From assembly GCA_035948415.1 (NCBI GenBank), contig DASZJD010000068.1, forward strand, positions 1 to 34,475: a stretch of 34,475 nt of DNA. Reading direction: 5' to 3'. The notes under the pieces were generated by a model. The model made no database searches, was not told where the DNA came from, and saw only the letters and a program-made list of their open reading frames with translations. Shown in pieces: positions 16,423 to 26,621 of the stretch (its first letter is position 1; each line of letters opens with the position of its first letter). This stretch comes from Acidimicrobiia bacterium (GTDB taxonomy: Bacteria > Actinomycetota > Acidimicrobiia > IMCC26256 > PALSA-555). The position numbers and the translations under genes are program-made.

Positions 16423-16449
16423 CCGGGTCCGTAGAGGGAGCCACCCGAG

Positions 16450-16710
16450 GTGGACCGACGGCACCGGCCGCCGCCGTGGCAGAGCGGGTTCGGCGACGGC
16501 TTGGCCCAGGCGATCGAGATGATCGGACCACCGGTGCTGCTGGGCGCCCTCGGCTGGTTCCTCGACGGGCGGCTCGGAACTGGGCCAGGCTTCCTGGTCG
16601 GCCTGGCCGCCTTCGGGGTGATCGGGGTGTTCGTGAAGAACTACTACGAGTTCCAGGCGCGGGCGGCGCGCCACGACGAAGGAAAGCCGTGGGCGCGACG
16701 CCAGCCGTAG
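16450..16710 (+). CDS. atpZ: AtpZ-like F1Fo ATP synthase accessory subunit
   Basis: An 86-residue protein with two predicted membrane helices (IEMIGPPVLLGALGWFLDG and PGFLVGLAAFGVIGVFVKNYY) and charged ends, the AtpZ/'ATPase gene 1' pattern. These small proteins are encoded at the start of atp operons and pair with AtpI; roles in c-ring assembly or ion uptake have been proposed for the family. The GTG start follows a purine-rich GAGGGAG by about 9 nt. Its end overlaps the GTG of the next gene by 22 bp in a different frame. It is the first gene of the operon after the promoter and leader hairpin. Confidence 0.8.
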   Translation: MDRRHRPPPWQSGFGDGLAQAIEMIGPPVLLGALGWFLDGRLGTGPGFLVGLAAFGVIGVFVKNYYEFQARAARHDEGKPWARRQP

Positions 16711-17114
16711 AGGTGGCCTACGAGGCCGGGATCGCCCGGGACCTGGCCCGGCGGGCGGCCCTCGTCACGCCGATCGTCCTCGTCGGGACCGGCCTGGCCT
16801 GGGGGCTCGGCGGGGCGGTCAGCGCCGCCGTCGGCCTGGCGCTGGTGGCGGCCAACTTCCTCGCCTCGGCCCGGGTCATCGCCGGCGCGGCCCGGCGCTC
16901 GCAGTCGGCGGTGCTCGGCACGGTGCTCGGGGGCTACGTCCTCCGCCTGGGCCTGATCCTCGGGGTCGTCCTCGCCCTCCAGCAGGTGTCCTGGGTGAAC
17001 ATCCCGGTCCTCGTGGTGACGATCGCCGTCTCCCACCTGGTGCTCGTCACATGGGAGCTGCGGTTCGTGAGCTTCTCCCTGGCGACGCCCGGCCTCAAGC
17101 CGGCTCGGAAGTAG
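16689..17114 (+). CDS. atpI: AtpI-like ATP synthase subunit I
   Basis: A 141-residue membrane protein with four hydrophobic segments (ALVTPIVLVGTGLAWGLGG, AVGLALVAANFLASARVI, VLGGYVLRLGLILGVVLAL, VNIPVLVVTIAVSHLVLVTW). It matches the AtpI family, which assists assembly of the c-ring. It is adjacent to atpZ and directly before atpB, the standard place. GTG 16689 is chosen because it leaves only a short N-terminal tail before the first helix and is preceded by GGAAAG. Sequence conservation in AtpI is low, so the name rests on topology, length and position. Confidence 0.75.
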   Translation: MGATPAVEVAYEAGIARDLARRAALVTPIVLVGTGLAWGLGGAVSAAVGLALVAANFLASARVIAGAARRSQSAVLGTVLGGYVLRLGLILGVVLALQQVSWVNIPVLVVTIAVSHLVLVTWELRFVSFSLATPGLKPARK

Positions 17115-17125
17115 GGAGGCGACTC

Positions 17126-17908
17126 GTGTCCGTCCCCGTCCTCGGCGGCTTCAACTTCCCCCCCATCGACGAGCTGTTCCGCTGGAAGTTCTTCCTGTTC
17201 AGCAACACGCCGTTCGGGATCAACAAGACGGTCTTGCTCATGCTCGTGTCGAGCATTTCGTTGACCGGCCTGTTCATCGCCGGCACCCGCAAGATGCGCC
17301 TCGTGCCGGGAGGCCTGCAGAACCTGTGCGAGATGGGGTGGGACTTCGTCGACCGGGGCATCGTCCGCGACGTCATCGGGCCCGACGCGGCGAGGTGGTC
17401 GCCGTTCATGGCCTCGCTCTTCTTCTTCATCCTCTTCTTGAACATCTGGGAGATCATCCCGATCATCCAGTTCCCGCCGACCTCCCGGATGGCGGTCCCC
17501 TTCTACCTCGCCCTCCAGTCGTACATCATCATGATCGTCGTCGGCGTGGCGGTGCAGGGCCCGTGGCGCTACTTCAAGGGCTCGATCGTCCCGCCCGGCG
17601 TCCCGAAGGCGATGCTCGTCCTGGTCGTGCCGATCGAGTTCATCTCCAAGTTCATGGTTCGGCCGTTCTCGCTGAGCGTCCGACTCCTTGCCAACATGAT
17701 GGCGGGTCACATCCTGTTGACGGCGGTGGCGCTGCTGGCGGCGGCGACGTGGACCACGAGCATCCCTGAGGCGCCGCTGCTCCCGTTCCTCGTCGCCCTC
17801 GACATCGCCGTCATCCTCTTCGAGATCCTGGTGGTCGTCCTCCAGGCGTACATCTTCACGATCCTCACGGCCGTCTACGTGGGCGAGTCCCTTCACCCCG
17901 AGCACTAG
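17126..17908 (+). CDS. atpB: F1Fo ATP synthase subunit a
   Basis: A 260-residue integral membrane subunit that forms the half-channels next to the c-ring. It has FPPIDELFRWKFFLF near the N-terminus, SLFFFILFLNIWEIIP, and the essential Arg in SVRLLANMMAGH (Arg186), followed by the last helices with FEILVVVLQAYIFTILTAVYVGESL. A strong ribosome site (GGGAGG) lies 5 nt before the GTG. The frame continues further upstream, but this start matches the family and does not overlap atpI. The atpE start follows 12 bp after the stop. Confidence 0.96.
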   Translation: MSVPVLGGFNFPPIDELFRWKFFLFSNTPFGINKTVLLMLVSSISLTGLFIAGTRKMRLVPGGLQNLCEMGWDFVDRGIVRDVIGPDAARWSPFMASLFFFILFLNIWEIIPIIQFPPTSRMAVPFYLALQSYIIMIVVGVAVQGPWRYFKGSIVPPGVPKAMLVLVVPIEFISKFMVRPFSLSVRLLANMMAGHILLTAVALLAAATWTTSIPEAPLLPFLVALDIAVILFEILVVVLQAYIFTILTAVYVGESLHPEH

Positions 17909-18184
<276 letters not shown>

Positions 18185-18193
18185 GAGGCGATC

Positions 18194-18742
18194 GTGCACC
18201 CGCTCGTACTCGCTGCGAATGTCACGGCCAAGAATCCGATCATCCCCGACGCCAAGGAGATCATCTGGACGGTCATCGCGTTCGCTTTCGTCCTCGTCAT
18301 CCTGTCCAAGTTCGCATTCCCGGCGGTGCGGAAGGGCCTGCAGGCCCGGGAGGACCGCATCCGGTCCGACCTCGAGCGAGCGGAGCGGGCCCGGACCGAG
18401 GCCGAGCAGACGCTCGAGCAGTACCACCGGCAGCTGGCCGACGCCCGCTCGGAGGCGACCCGCATCATCGAGCAGGGCCGCCAGGCCGCGGAGGAGGTCC
18501 GCCGGGACCTGATCGCGCGCGCGGAGCGGGACGCCGCCGAGCTGCGGGGCCGGGCCCAGGAGGATTCCCGACTGGCCGGCGAGCGGGCCCTCACCGAGCT
18601 GCGGTCGGAGGTCGCATCGCTCTCCGTGGACCTGGCGGAGAAGATCGTGGAGCGCAACCTCGACCACGACACGCAGCTGCAGCTCATCGAGCAGTACATC
18701 AACTCGGTCGGCAACGGCAACGGATCTCGGCGTCGCCGATGA
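18194..18742 (+). CDS. atpF: F1Fo ATP synthase subunit b
   Basis: A 182-residue peripheral-stalk subunit. A single membrane helix near residues 21-38 (EIIWTVIAFAFVLVILSKF) precedes a long charged coiled coil rich in Glu, Arg and Ala (EDRIRSDLERAERARTEAEQ) up to about residue 160. The GTG start lies 9 bp after the atpE stop with GGAGG upstream. The stop overlaps the atpH start (ATGA), so b and delta are translationally coupled, as expected for partners in the stator stalk. Confidence 0.95.
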   Translation: MHPLVLAANVTAKNPIIPDAKEIIWTVIAFAFVLVILSKFAFPAVRKGLQAREDRIRSDLERAERARTEAEQTLEQYHRQLADARSEATRIIEQGRQAAEEVRRDLIARAERDAAELRGRAQEDSRLAGERALTELRSEVASLSVDLAEKIVERNLDHDTQLQLIEQYINSVGNGNGSRRRR

Positions 18743-19272
18743 CTCGCGACCGGGACCGGATCGAGGCGTACGCGCACGCCATGCTCGACGTCGCCCGCGG
18801 CGAGGGCCCATTGGCGGACATCGAGGACGACCTGTTCCGGTTCGCCCGCACCTTCGAGAGCTCCGACGATCTGCGCGTCGCCCTCACGGACCCGGGGCTC
18901 CCGGTCGAGCGTCGCTTCTCGGTCGTCGACGACCTCATGGAGGGCAAAGCGCTCGCGGCCAGCGTGGCCCTGACCGCGCTCGTGATCACCGGTGGTCACG
19001 CCGCCGACCTGCCCGCGATCGTCGACCGGTTCGTCGAGCTCGCCGCCGCCGAGCGCGAGCGCGAGGTCGCGGAGGTGCGCACGGTGGTCCCCCTCAACGC
19101 TGAGCAGCAGCGCCGGCTGGCCGTCGCGCTCGGTCGAGCCACCGGCAAGCAGGTCGACGTGAAGGTCGTCATCGACCCGAGCGTGCTCGGGGGGATCGTC
19201 GCTCGGGTCGGTGACGTCGTGATCGACGGCAGCGTCCGTCACCGGCTGGAACAGCTGAAGGAGCAGCTCTGA
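18739..19272 (+). CDS. atpH: F1Fo ATP synthase subunit delta
   Basis: A 177-residue subunit that ties the b-subunit stalk to the top of F1. It begins [17 protein letters not shown], has [17 protein letters not shown], and ends with the conserved OSCP/delta element [25 protein letters not shown] split around residues 150-175. The ATG overlaps the atpF stop by 4 bp and its TGA overlaps the atpA ATG by one base. This is a separate atpH, unlike the fused b-delta gene of mycobacteria, which argues against a Mycobacterium-like host. Confidence 0.95.
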   Translation: MTRDRDRIEAYAHAMLDVARGEGPLADIEDDLFRFARTFESSDDLRVALTDPGLPVERRFSVVDDLMEGKALAASVALTALVITGGHAADLPAIVDRFVELAAAEREREVAEVRTVVPLNAEQQRRLAVALGRATGKQVDVKVVIDPSVLGGIVARVGDVVIDGSVRHRLEQLKEQL

Positions 19273-20882
19273 TGGCGGAGTTGACCATCAACGCCGAGGA
19301 GATCGCCGCCGCGCTGCGCGAGCACGTCGCGTCGTTCTCGCCTGGGGTCACGAAGGCCCAGGTCGGTCGCGTGCTCGAGGTCGGGGACGGAATCGCACGG
19401 GTCGCCGGCCTCCCCGAGACGGCCGTCAACGAGCTGCTCGAGTTCGGCGGCGGCACCCTCGGGCTCGCCCTGAACCTCGACGAGGACTCGATCGGCGCCG
19501 TCGTGCTCGGGGAAGGCGACGAGGTCGAAGAGGGCCACACGGTGCAGGCGACGGGCCGGATCCTCTCGGTCCCGGTGGGGGACGCGCTGCTCGGGCGGGT
19601 CGTGAACCCGCTCGGCCAGCCCGTCGACGGGAAGGGGCCGGTGACGACGGAGACCTTCCGGCGCCTGGAGGTCCAGGCGCCCGGGATCGTCCACCGGCGC
19701 CCGGTGCACGAGCCGCTGCAGACCGGCATCAAGGCCATCGACGCCATGACGCCGATCGGGCGCGGTCAGCGCGAGCTCATCATCGGCGACCGCAAGACCG
19801 GGAAGACCACGGTCGCCGTCGACACCATCCTCAACCAGCGCGGCACCGGCGTGAAGTGCATCTACGTCGCGGTGGGCCAGAAGGGCTCCTCGGTGGCCCA
19901 GACCGTCGCCACCCTCGAATCGCACGGCGCGATGGAGTACACGGTCGTGGTCAACGCCCCCGCGGCGGAGCAGGCGGTGTTCAAGTACCTGGCGCCGTAC
20001 TCCGGCTGCGCCATGGGCATGCACTGGATGGAGCACGGCGAGGCGGCACTCATCGTCTACGACGACCTCTCGAAGCAGGCCGAGTCGTACCGGCAGGTGT
20101 CACTGCTGCTCCGGCGGCCACCCGGCCGCGAGGCGTACCCGGGCGACGTCTTCTACCTGCACAGCCGGCTCCTCGAGCGAGCGGCGAAGCTGAACGACCA
20201 GGAAGGTGGCGGGTCGCTCACGGCGCTGCCGATCATCGAGACGAAGGCCGGTGACGTCTCCGCGTACATCCCGACCAACGTGATCTCGATCACCGACGGG
20301 CAGATCTACCTGGTCGACGACCTGTTCAAGTCCGGCGTCCGGCCGGCCATCGACGTCGGCATCTCGGTGTCGCGGGTCGGCGGCGCCGCCCAGATCAAGG
20401 CCATGAAGAGCGTCTCTGGCACCCTGAAGATCGACCTGGCCCAGTTCCGTGACCTCGAGGCCTTCGCGACCTTCGGCTCGGAGCTCGATGCGGTGTCGCG
20501 GGCGCAGCTCGACCGGGGCGAGCGCCTCGTCGAGCTGCTCAAGCAGCCGCTGAACTCCCCGATGCCGGTCGAGGAGCAGGTCATCGTCATCTACGCGGGC
20601 ACGAACGGCCTCGTCGACGACCTCCCCGTCGAGGACATCCGGCGCTTCGAGCGAGACCTGCTCGACTGGTTCCGGGCCCGTCACGGCGGCGTGCTCACGG
20701 AGATCCGCAGCACCGGCGCGCTCCCGGACGACGGCGCCATCCGCGCTGCCATCGAGGACTTCCGGGCCGACTTCCTCGCCACCACCCCCGCTGGGCGGCC
20801 CGGGTCGGACGCCGAGCCGGCGGCGTCGGACGCCGAGGCTCCTGGCGAGCCCGAATCGGACAAGACCCTCCAGACCGAGTAG
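19272..20882 (+). CDS. atpA: F1Fo ATP synthase subunit alpha
   Basis: A 536-residue F1 subunit with the regulatory nucleotide site. Clear features are the N-terminal beta-barrel ([16 protein letters not shown]), the P-loop GDRKTGKTT at residues 172-180, [27 protein letters not shown], and [13 protein letters not shown]. The C-terminal ~30 residues ([20 protein letters not shown]) are an acidic Ala/Glu-rich tail, like extended actinobacterial alpha subunits. The start overlaps the atpH stop. A 64-bp gap with a possible short ORF separates it from atpG. Confidence 0.98.
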   Translation: MAELTINAEEIAAALREHVASFSPGVTKAQVGRVLEVGDGIARVAGLPETAVNELLEFGGGTLGLALNLDEDSIGAVVLGEGDEVEEGHTVQATGRILSVPVGDALLGRVVNPLGQPVDGKGPVTTETFRRLEVQAPGIVHRRPVHEPLQTGIKAIDAMTPIGRGQRELIIGDRKTGKTTVAVDTILNQRGTGVKCIYVAVGQKGSSVAQTVATLESHGAMEYTVVVNAPAAEQAVFKYLAPYSGCAMGMHWMEHGEAALIVYDDLSKQAESYRQVSLLLRRPPGREAYPGDVFYLHSRLLERAAKLNDQEGGGSLTALPIIETKAGDVSAYIPTNVISITDGQIYLVDDLFKSGVRPAIDVGISVSRVGGAAQIKAMKSVSGTLKIDLAQFRDLEAFATFGSELDAVSRAQLDRGERLVELLKQPLNSPMPVEEQVIVIYAGTNGLVDDLPVEDIRRFERDLLDWFRARHGGVLTEIRSTGALPDDGAIRAAIEDFRADFLATTPAGRPGSDAEPAASDAEAPGEPESDKTLQTE

Positions 20883-20889
20883 CAGGACC

Positions 20890-20946
20890 GTGACGGACAG
20901 AGCACCGCGAGGCCAGCGGCCGCGACCGCCCGGGTGGCAGGCGTAG
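20890..20946 (+). CDS. Possible 18-codon ORF immediately upstream of atpG
   Basis: GTG 20890 opens an 18-codon frame (VTDRAPRGQRPRPPGWQA) whose TAG directly abuts the atpG ATG. AGGA lies a few bases before the GTG, whereas atpG itself has a weak ribosome site. If translated, it would couple atpA-side ribosomes to atpG. The peptide is basic and Pro/Arg-rich with no recognised motif, and it may be only a chance frame in GC-rich DNA. Confidence 0.25.
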   Translation: MTDRAPRGQRPRPPGWQA

Positions 20947-21891
20947 ATGGCGGGTGGCCAGGAGCGCATCCTTCGCCGGCGGATCCGCAGCATCCAGTCC
21001 ACGAAGAAGATCACTCGAGCCTTCGAGCTGATCGCCGCCAGCCGCATCGTCCGCGCCCAGGCGCGGGTGCACGCCGCCGTCCCCTACTCGGACACGATCA
21101 CCCAGGTGGTGCACGACCTGGCCTCGGCCGGCGCCGCCGTCGAGAGCCCCCTCCTCACCCCACGACCCGAGCTCCGCAAGGTCGCCCACGTGGTGATCAC
21201 CGCCGACCGGGGCCTTTGCGGCGCCTACAACTCGAACATCACCCGTGCCGCCGAGGGCACGCTGCGCGAGCACGCCACCGCCGGACATGACTACGGACTC
21301 ATCCTCGTCGGACGCAAGGCGGAGAGCTACTTCCGGTTCCGGAACTTCCGCATCGACGCCACCTTCACCGGCTTCTCCGACCAGCCCAGCTACGAGGACG
21401 CTCGCACCGTCGCGCGCGCCGTCGAGGGACCGTTCCTCGCCGGCGAGTACGACCTGGTCGAGGTCATCTACACGAGGTTCGTGTCGGTGGGCAGCCAGGA
21501 GGTGCTGGTCCGGCCGCTGATGCCCCTCGAAGAGGAGGTCCTCGCCGGCGGCGTCGAGCCCCCGACGCCCGAGCACGTGAGCCCGGCGTACGAGTTCGAG
21601 CCGTCCCCCGAGACCATCCTCGAGCGGCTGCTGCCTCGCTACGTCGAGGCGCGCATCTACGCCGCGCTGCTGAACTCGGCCGCGTCCGAGCACGCGGCTC
21701 GGCAGCGGGCCATGAAGGCCGCGACGGACAACGCCGACGACCTCATGGTGAGCCTCACCCGGGTCATGAACCGGGCCCGACAGGACGCCATCACGACCGA
21801 GATCATGGACGTCGTCGGCGGCGCCGAGGCCCTGCGCCAACCCCAGGTCGAGCCCGAGCCGGAGCCCGACCGCATGCTCGTCCACGACTGA
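20947..21891 (+). CDS. atpG: F1Fo ATP synthase subunit gamma
   Basis: A 314-residue central-shaft subunit. The N-terminal helix RRIRSIQSTKKITRAFELIAASRI, given here only as a landmark near residues 10-35, and VITADRGLCGAYNSNI are diagnostic. The C-terminal helix has YAALLNSAASEHAARQRAMK and the conserved RQDAITTEIMDVVGGAEAL. It is slightly longer than the ~290-residue bacterial norm, with an extra stretch around residues 200-220 (GGVEPPTPEHVSPAYEFEP), comparable to other actinobacterial gamma subunits. It is spaced 64 bp from atpA and 15 bp from atpD. Confidence 0.96.
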   Translation: MAGGQERILRRRIRSIQSTKKITRAFELIAASRIVRAQARVHAAVPYSDTITQVVHDLASAGAAVESPLLTPRPELRKVAHVVITADRGLCGAYNSNITRAAEGTLREHATAGHDYGLILVGRKAESYFRFRNFRIDATFTGFSDQPSYEDARTVARAVEGPFLAGEYDLVEVIYTRFVSVGSQEVLVRPLMPLEEEVLAGGVEPPTPEHVSPAYEFEPSPETILERLLPRYVEARIYAALLNSAASEHAARQRAMKAATDNADDLMVSLTRVMNRARQDAITTEIMDVVGGAEALRQPQVEPEPEPDRMLVHD

Positions 21892-23349
<1,458 letters not shown>

Positions 23350-23352
23350 CCG

Positions 23353-23766
23353 GTGGCGGACGCCAACCCGACCCTGGACGTGCAGGTCGTCTCGCCCGAG
23401 CGGGTGCTGTACGAGGGCCAGGCCGAGATGCTGGTGTGCCGCACCTCCGACGGCGAGATCGCGTTCCTGCCCGGGCACGTCCCGTTCCTCGGGGCGCTCG
23501 GGGTGGCGAAGGTCCGCGCCCTGCTCCCGGGCGGCGGTGAGCAGGCCGTGGCCGTGCACGGCGGGTTCGTGGAGGTGAGCCACGACCGCGTGATCGTGCT
23601 GTCGGACGTCGCCGAGCTTCCCGAGCAGATCGACGTCGGCCGGGCCCAGGCGGCCCGGACCCGCGCCGAGGCCGAGCTCACCGCGAACGAGGAGGACGAG
23701 GAGGCCGCGGCCGCGCTCGCCCGCGCCGAGCTCCGCCTCGACGTCGCGGGCGCCGCCACGCCGTAG
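23353..23766 (+). CDS. atpC: F1Fo ATP synthase subunit epsilon
   Basis: A 137-residue rotor subunit that caps gamma and can inhibit ATP hydrolysis. The N-terminal beta-sandwich is clear: LDVQVVSPERVLYEGQAEML, GEIAFLPGHVPFLGAL and VAVHGGFVEVSHDRVIVLSD. A helical C-terminus (AARTRAEAELTANEEDEEAAA) follows that is very acidic and Ala-rich. It starts at GTG 23353, directly after atpD, and is the last gene of the operon. No hairpin with a T-tract is visible in the 16 bp to the next gene. Confidence 0.95.
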   Translation: MADANPTLDVQVVSPERVLYEGQAEMLVCRTSDGEIAFLPGHVPFLGALGVAKVRALLPGGGEQAVAVHGGFVEVSHDRVIVLSDVAELPEQIDVGRAQAARTRAEAELTANEEDEEAAAALARAELRLDVAGAATP

Positions 23767-23782
23767 GGCGACACCCGCGTCC

Positions 23783-24712
23783 GTGGCCAGCCGACGTCGC
23801 CGCCGGGACGCGGCCCGAGCGCGGCTGGCGCTGGTCGCCGCGCTCGTCTCGATGGTCGCCACGGCCGTTCCCGCGATCGGCGCCGCGGCGGCCTCGGCCG
23901 ATCCGGGACCGTACGCCCGGCTCGGGGCCTGGGTCTCGGTCTTCGACTACGTCCCGTCCTTCCTCCACCAGCCGGGGCCCCCACCAGTCGTGCCCGCGAC
24001 CGTCGACGACCTCGCCGCCCTCGGCGCCCGGACGCTGTACCTGCAGGCCGCGATCGACGACCCCCGCGCGCCCGACCTCGTCGTCGACCCCGGGCTCGTC
24101 TCGGCGATGCTGCGGCGGGCCCACGCCCGGGGCCTCCGCGTCGTCGCGTGGTACTACCCGCAGCTGGTCGACCCGGCGCGCGACCAGGCCCGCCTTGAGG
24201 CGCTGCTCCGGTTCCGCGCCGCCGGGCAGCGGTTCGACGGCCTGGCCCTCGACATCGAATCGCAGCAGGTCCCCGACGTCACCGACCGCAACGGCCGGCT
24301 CGTCGCGCTCGTCCGCCACCTCCGGTCGGTCGCCGGCTCGCTCCCGATCGGCGCCATCGTCTACCCGGCGGCGCTGCTCGAGGTGGTGAACCCGAGGTTG
24401 TGGCCCGCGTTCCCGTACCGGGCGCTCGCGTCCTCGGTCGACGTGTGGCTCCCGATGACGTACTGGAGCTTCCGGGCCGGCTCGTACCGCGACGCCTTCG
24501 TGTACACCGACGACAGCATCCGGCGGCTGCGCCGCGACCTCCACGACGAGCGGGCGCTCGTGGCGCCGATCGGCGGCCTCGCCGACAGCTCGACGACGGC
24601 CGACTACGAGGGCTTCGCGCGGGCGGCGCGCGCCGACCGGGCCGTCGGCCGCTCGGTCTTCGACGTCACCGCGACCTCGACGGCGGCCTGGGAGTACCTC
24701 CGCCGCCCCTGA
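23783..24712 (+). CDS. Secreted TIM-barrel-like protein of unknown function (possible glycoside hydrolase)
   Basis: A 309-residue exported protein. An Arg-rich start and a hydrophobic, Ala-rich stretch ending near AAAASADP (about residue 38) look like a Sec signal with an Ala-x-Ala site. The mature part alternates strands and helices like a beta/alpha barrel: RLGAWVSVFDY, ARTLYLQAAID, LRVVAWYYPQL, FDGLALDIES, LPIGAIVYP, VDVWLPMTYW and ALVAPIGG. The strand-end acids in LALDIES and the MTYW strand resemble uncharacterised glycoside-hydrolase-like families, but I cannot assign a family or substrate. It starts 16 bp after atpC, so it may be read through from the atp operon; a role in cell-wall or exopolysaccharide turnover is only a guess. 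Confidence 0.7.
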   Translation: MASRRRRRDAARARLALVAALVSMVATAVPAIGAAAASADPGPYARLGAWVSVFDYVPSFLHQPGPPPVVPATVDDLAALGARTLYLQAAIDDPRAPDLVVDPGLVSAMLRRAHARGLRVVAWYYPQLVDPARDQARLEALLRFRAAGQRFDGLALDIESQQVPDVTDRNGRLVALVRHLRSVAGSLPIGAIVYPAALLEVVNPRLWPAFPYRALASSVDVWLPMTYWSFRAGSYRDAFVYTDDSIRRLRRDLHDERALVAPIGGLADSSTTADYEGFARAARADRAVGRSVFDVTATSTAAWEYLRRP

Positions 24713-24731
24713 CCGCCACCGGCGCGGTCAG
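24709..24731. terminator. Symmetric hairpin shared by convergent genes
   Basis: CTGACCGC and GCGGTCAG form a perfect 8-bp stem with a 7-nt loop. The TGA stop of the plus-strand gene (24710-24712) and that of glpX (24728-24730) sit at mirrored positions in the two arms. No T-tract follows on either side. Confidence 0.45.
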
Positions 24732-25714
24732 TACTGCAGGGACGAGTACCGCAGCAGCTTGTGCCAGGTGTGGTTGGCCTGGATCCGGCGGATCGTGCCG
24801 CTCTTGGCCCGCATCACGAGCGACTCGGTGGTCGCCCCGTCGCCGCGGTAGCGCACCCCCCGGAGCAGGTCGCCGTCGGTGAGGCCGGTGGCGGCGAAGA
24901 ACACGTCGTCGCCGCCGACGAGGTCGTCGGTGCTGAGCACGCGCTCGAGGTCGTAGCCCTGGTCGAGCGCGGCCCGGCGCTCGTCGTCGTTGCGGGGGTA
25001 GAGGCGGCCGTGGATGGCGCCGCCGAGCGCCTTGAGCGCGCAGGCCGCGATCACGCCCTCGGGGGTGCCGCCGATCCCAAAGAGGATGTCGTAGCCGCTG
25101 TCGGGCCAGCCCGTGGCGAGGGCGCCCATCACGTCCCCGTCGGGGATGAGCCGGATCCGGGCGCCGGCCTCCCGGCACTGGCGGATCAGGTCGGCGTGCC
25201 GGTCACGGTCCAGGATGACCGCGGTCACGTCCTTCACCTGCTCGCCGCGGGCCTTCGCGACCGCCTCGAGGTTCGCGACCACCGGGGCGTCCAAGTCGAT
25301 GAGGTCGACCGCCTCGGGCCCGACGGCGATCTTCTCCATGTACACGCACGGGCCGGGGTTGAACATCGTGCCCCGCTGGGCCAGCGCGATGACGGAGATG
25401 GCGTGGTTCCGGCCGAGCGAGGTGAGCGTGGTCCCGTCGATCGGGTCGACGGCGATGTCGGTGGCGGGGCCGCCGGCGCCGATCGCCTCCCCGTTGAAGA
25501 GCATCGGCGCCTCGTCCTTCTCGCCCTCGCCGATGACCACGATCCCGTCCATCGGGACGCTGTTGAGCACCAGGCGCATGGCGTCGACCGCGGCCCGGTC
25601 GGCGGCCTCCTTGTCGCCCCGCCCGACCCACCGGCCGGCGGCCAGCGCCGCCGCCTCGGTCACCCGGGCCAGGTCCATGGCCAGGTTGCGGTCGGGGGCC
25701 TCGCGCTGTTCCAT
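24728..25714 (-). CDS. glpX: Class II fructose-1,6-bisphosphatase
   Basis: A 328-residue cytoplasmic, metal-dependent enzyme that hydrolyses fructose-1,6-bisphosphate in gluconeogenesis; in many actinobacteria GlpX is the main such enzyme. Signature segments are [26 protein letters not shown], here split across residues 24-50, [13 protein letters not shown], the metal-binding [13 protein letters not shown] and [23 protein letters not shown] 25714 gives the usual N-terminus ([20 protein letters not shown]) and is preceded by GAGGA about 8 nt upstream. The frame extends much further upstream, but that part is not conserved-looking. It diverges from the SDR gene across 97 bp. Confidence 0.96.
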   Translation of the reverse strand: MEQREAPDRNLAMDLARVTEAAALAAGRWVGRGDKEAADRAAVDAMRLVLNSVPMDGIVVIGEGEKDEAPMLFNGEAIGAGGPATDIAVDPIDGTTLTSLGRNHAISVIALAQRGTMFNPGPCVYMEKIAVGPEAVDLIDLDAPVVANLEAVAKARGEQVKDVTAVILDRDRHADLIRQCREAGARIRLIPDGDVMGALATGWPDSGYDILFGIGGTPEGVIAACALKALGGAIHGRLYPRNDDERRAALDQGYDLERVLSTDDLVGGDDVFFAATGLTDGDLLRGVRYRGDGATTESLVMRAKSGTIRRIQANHTWHKLLRYSSLQY

Positions 25715-25800
25715 CGGCCGTCCTCGGGCTCGGGGTCGCGGGCCCCGAGGGTAACCCGGCCGCCGCCGCCCGACCCCGGCCGGGCGCCGTGGGCCCGGGC

Positions 25801-25806
25801 TACGTT
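25801..25806 (+). promoter_or_regulatory. -10-like element for leaderless SDR gene
   Basis: TACGTT ends 5 nt before GTG 25812, with no ribosome site. It belongs to the same series of start-proximal hexamers. Confidence 0.4.
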
Positions 25807-25811
25807 CGGGC

Positions 25812-26588
25812 GTGGCGAGCGAGCCCCGGGTGGCGGCGGTGACCGGGGCGGCGTCGGGGATCGGACGAGCCACCACGTCGCGGCTGCGCGCCGACGGCTG
25901 GTCGGTCGTGGCCGCCGACGCCGACGCCGAGGGCCTCGCGACGCTCGCCGACGAGGGCGTCGTCGCGGTGCCGGCCGACGTGGCCACCGAGGCCGGCAAC
26001 GCCGAGATCGTGGACACGGCCCGCGGCCGCTTCGGTCGCCTCGACGGGCTGGTCCTGAACGCCGGCGTGGCGAGCACGGGGTCGATCGACACCCAGTCGG
26101 TCGAGGAGTTCGACCGCATCCTCGCGGTGAACCTCCGCGGCGTCATGCTCGGCCTGCGCGCCGCGGTGCCGGCGCTGCGGGCGGCCGGCGGGGGCGGCGT
26201 CGTGGTGACCGCGTCGGTCTCGGGCCTGTTCGGCGACGCGGGGCTGTGCGCCTACAACGCCTCGAAGGGCGGGGTCGTGAACCTCGTGCGCGGCGCCGCG
26301 ATCGACCTCGGCCCCGACCGCATCCGCGTGAACGCGGTGTGTCCGGGCGGGATCCGCGGCACGGGCATGACGACCCCGCTGGAGCGGCACGCCCCCGCCC
26401 TCTACGAGGAGATGCGCAGCCACGTGCCGCTCGGCCGCTTCGGCGAGCCGGGCGAGGTGGCGACGGTGATCGCGTTCCTGCTGAGCGAGGCCGCCGCGTT
26501 CGTGACCGGCGTGGCCCTGCCCGTCGACGGCGGGGTGACGGCCGGCACCGGCCAGTTTCGGGCGACGTTCCCCGGCGCCCCGACCTGA
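25812..26588 (+). CDS. Short-chain dehydrogenase/reductase (classical SDR)
   Basis: A 258-residue NAD(P)-dependent oxidoreductase. The cofactor motif TGAASGIG is at residues 11-18, LVLNAGVAS follows the fourth strand, and the catalytic set is Ser in TASVSG plus YNASK (Tyr148, Lys152). The ending [15 protein letters not shown] is typical of FabG-like SDRs. The acidic residues after strand 2 (ADADAEG) favour NAD over NADP. The substrate is unknown; next to a limonene-epoxide-hydrolase-type enzyme and an acyl-CoA mutase, an alcohol or 3-hydroxyacyl substrate in a catabolic route is possible. It converges with the next gene. Confidence 0.92.
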   Translation: MASEPRVAAVTGAASGIGRATTSRLRADGWSVVAADADAEGLATLADEGVVAVPADVATEAGNAEIVDTARGRFGRLDGLVLNAGVASTGSIDTQSVEEFDRILAVNLRGVMLGLRAAVPALRAAGGGGVVVTASVSGLFGDAGLCAYNASKGGVVNLVRGAAIDLGPDRIRVNAVCPGGIRGTGMTTPLERHAPALYEEMRSHVPLGRFGEPGEVATVIAFLLSEAAAFVTGVALPVDGGVTAGTGQFRATFPGAPT

Positions 26589-26597
26589 TCGCGTCGC

Positions 26598-26621
26598 CCG
26601 GGCCCGGGTCGAGCGGCCCGG
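26598..26621. terminator. GC hairpin between convergent genes
   Basis: CCGGGCC and GGCCCGG form a 7-bp stem around a 10-nt loop, between the SDR stop (26586-26588) and the minus-strand stop (26622-26624). There is no T-tract, as with the other convergent hairpins here. Confidence 0.4.

Noticed and set aside
16450-17114. Sequence-level evidence for horizontal transfer of the polysaccharide or atp regions
   Set aside because: Base composition and GTG usage look uniform across the window by eye; no tRNA-bordered or repeat-bordered insertion is visible.
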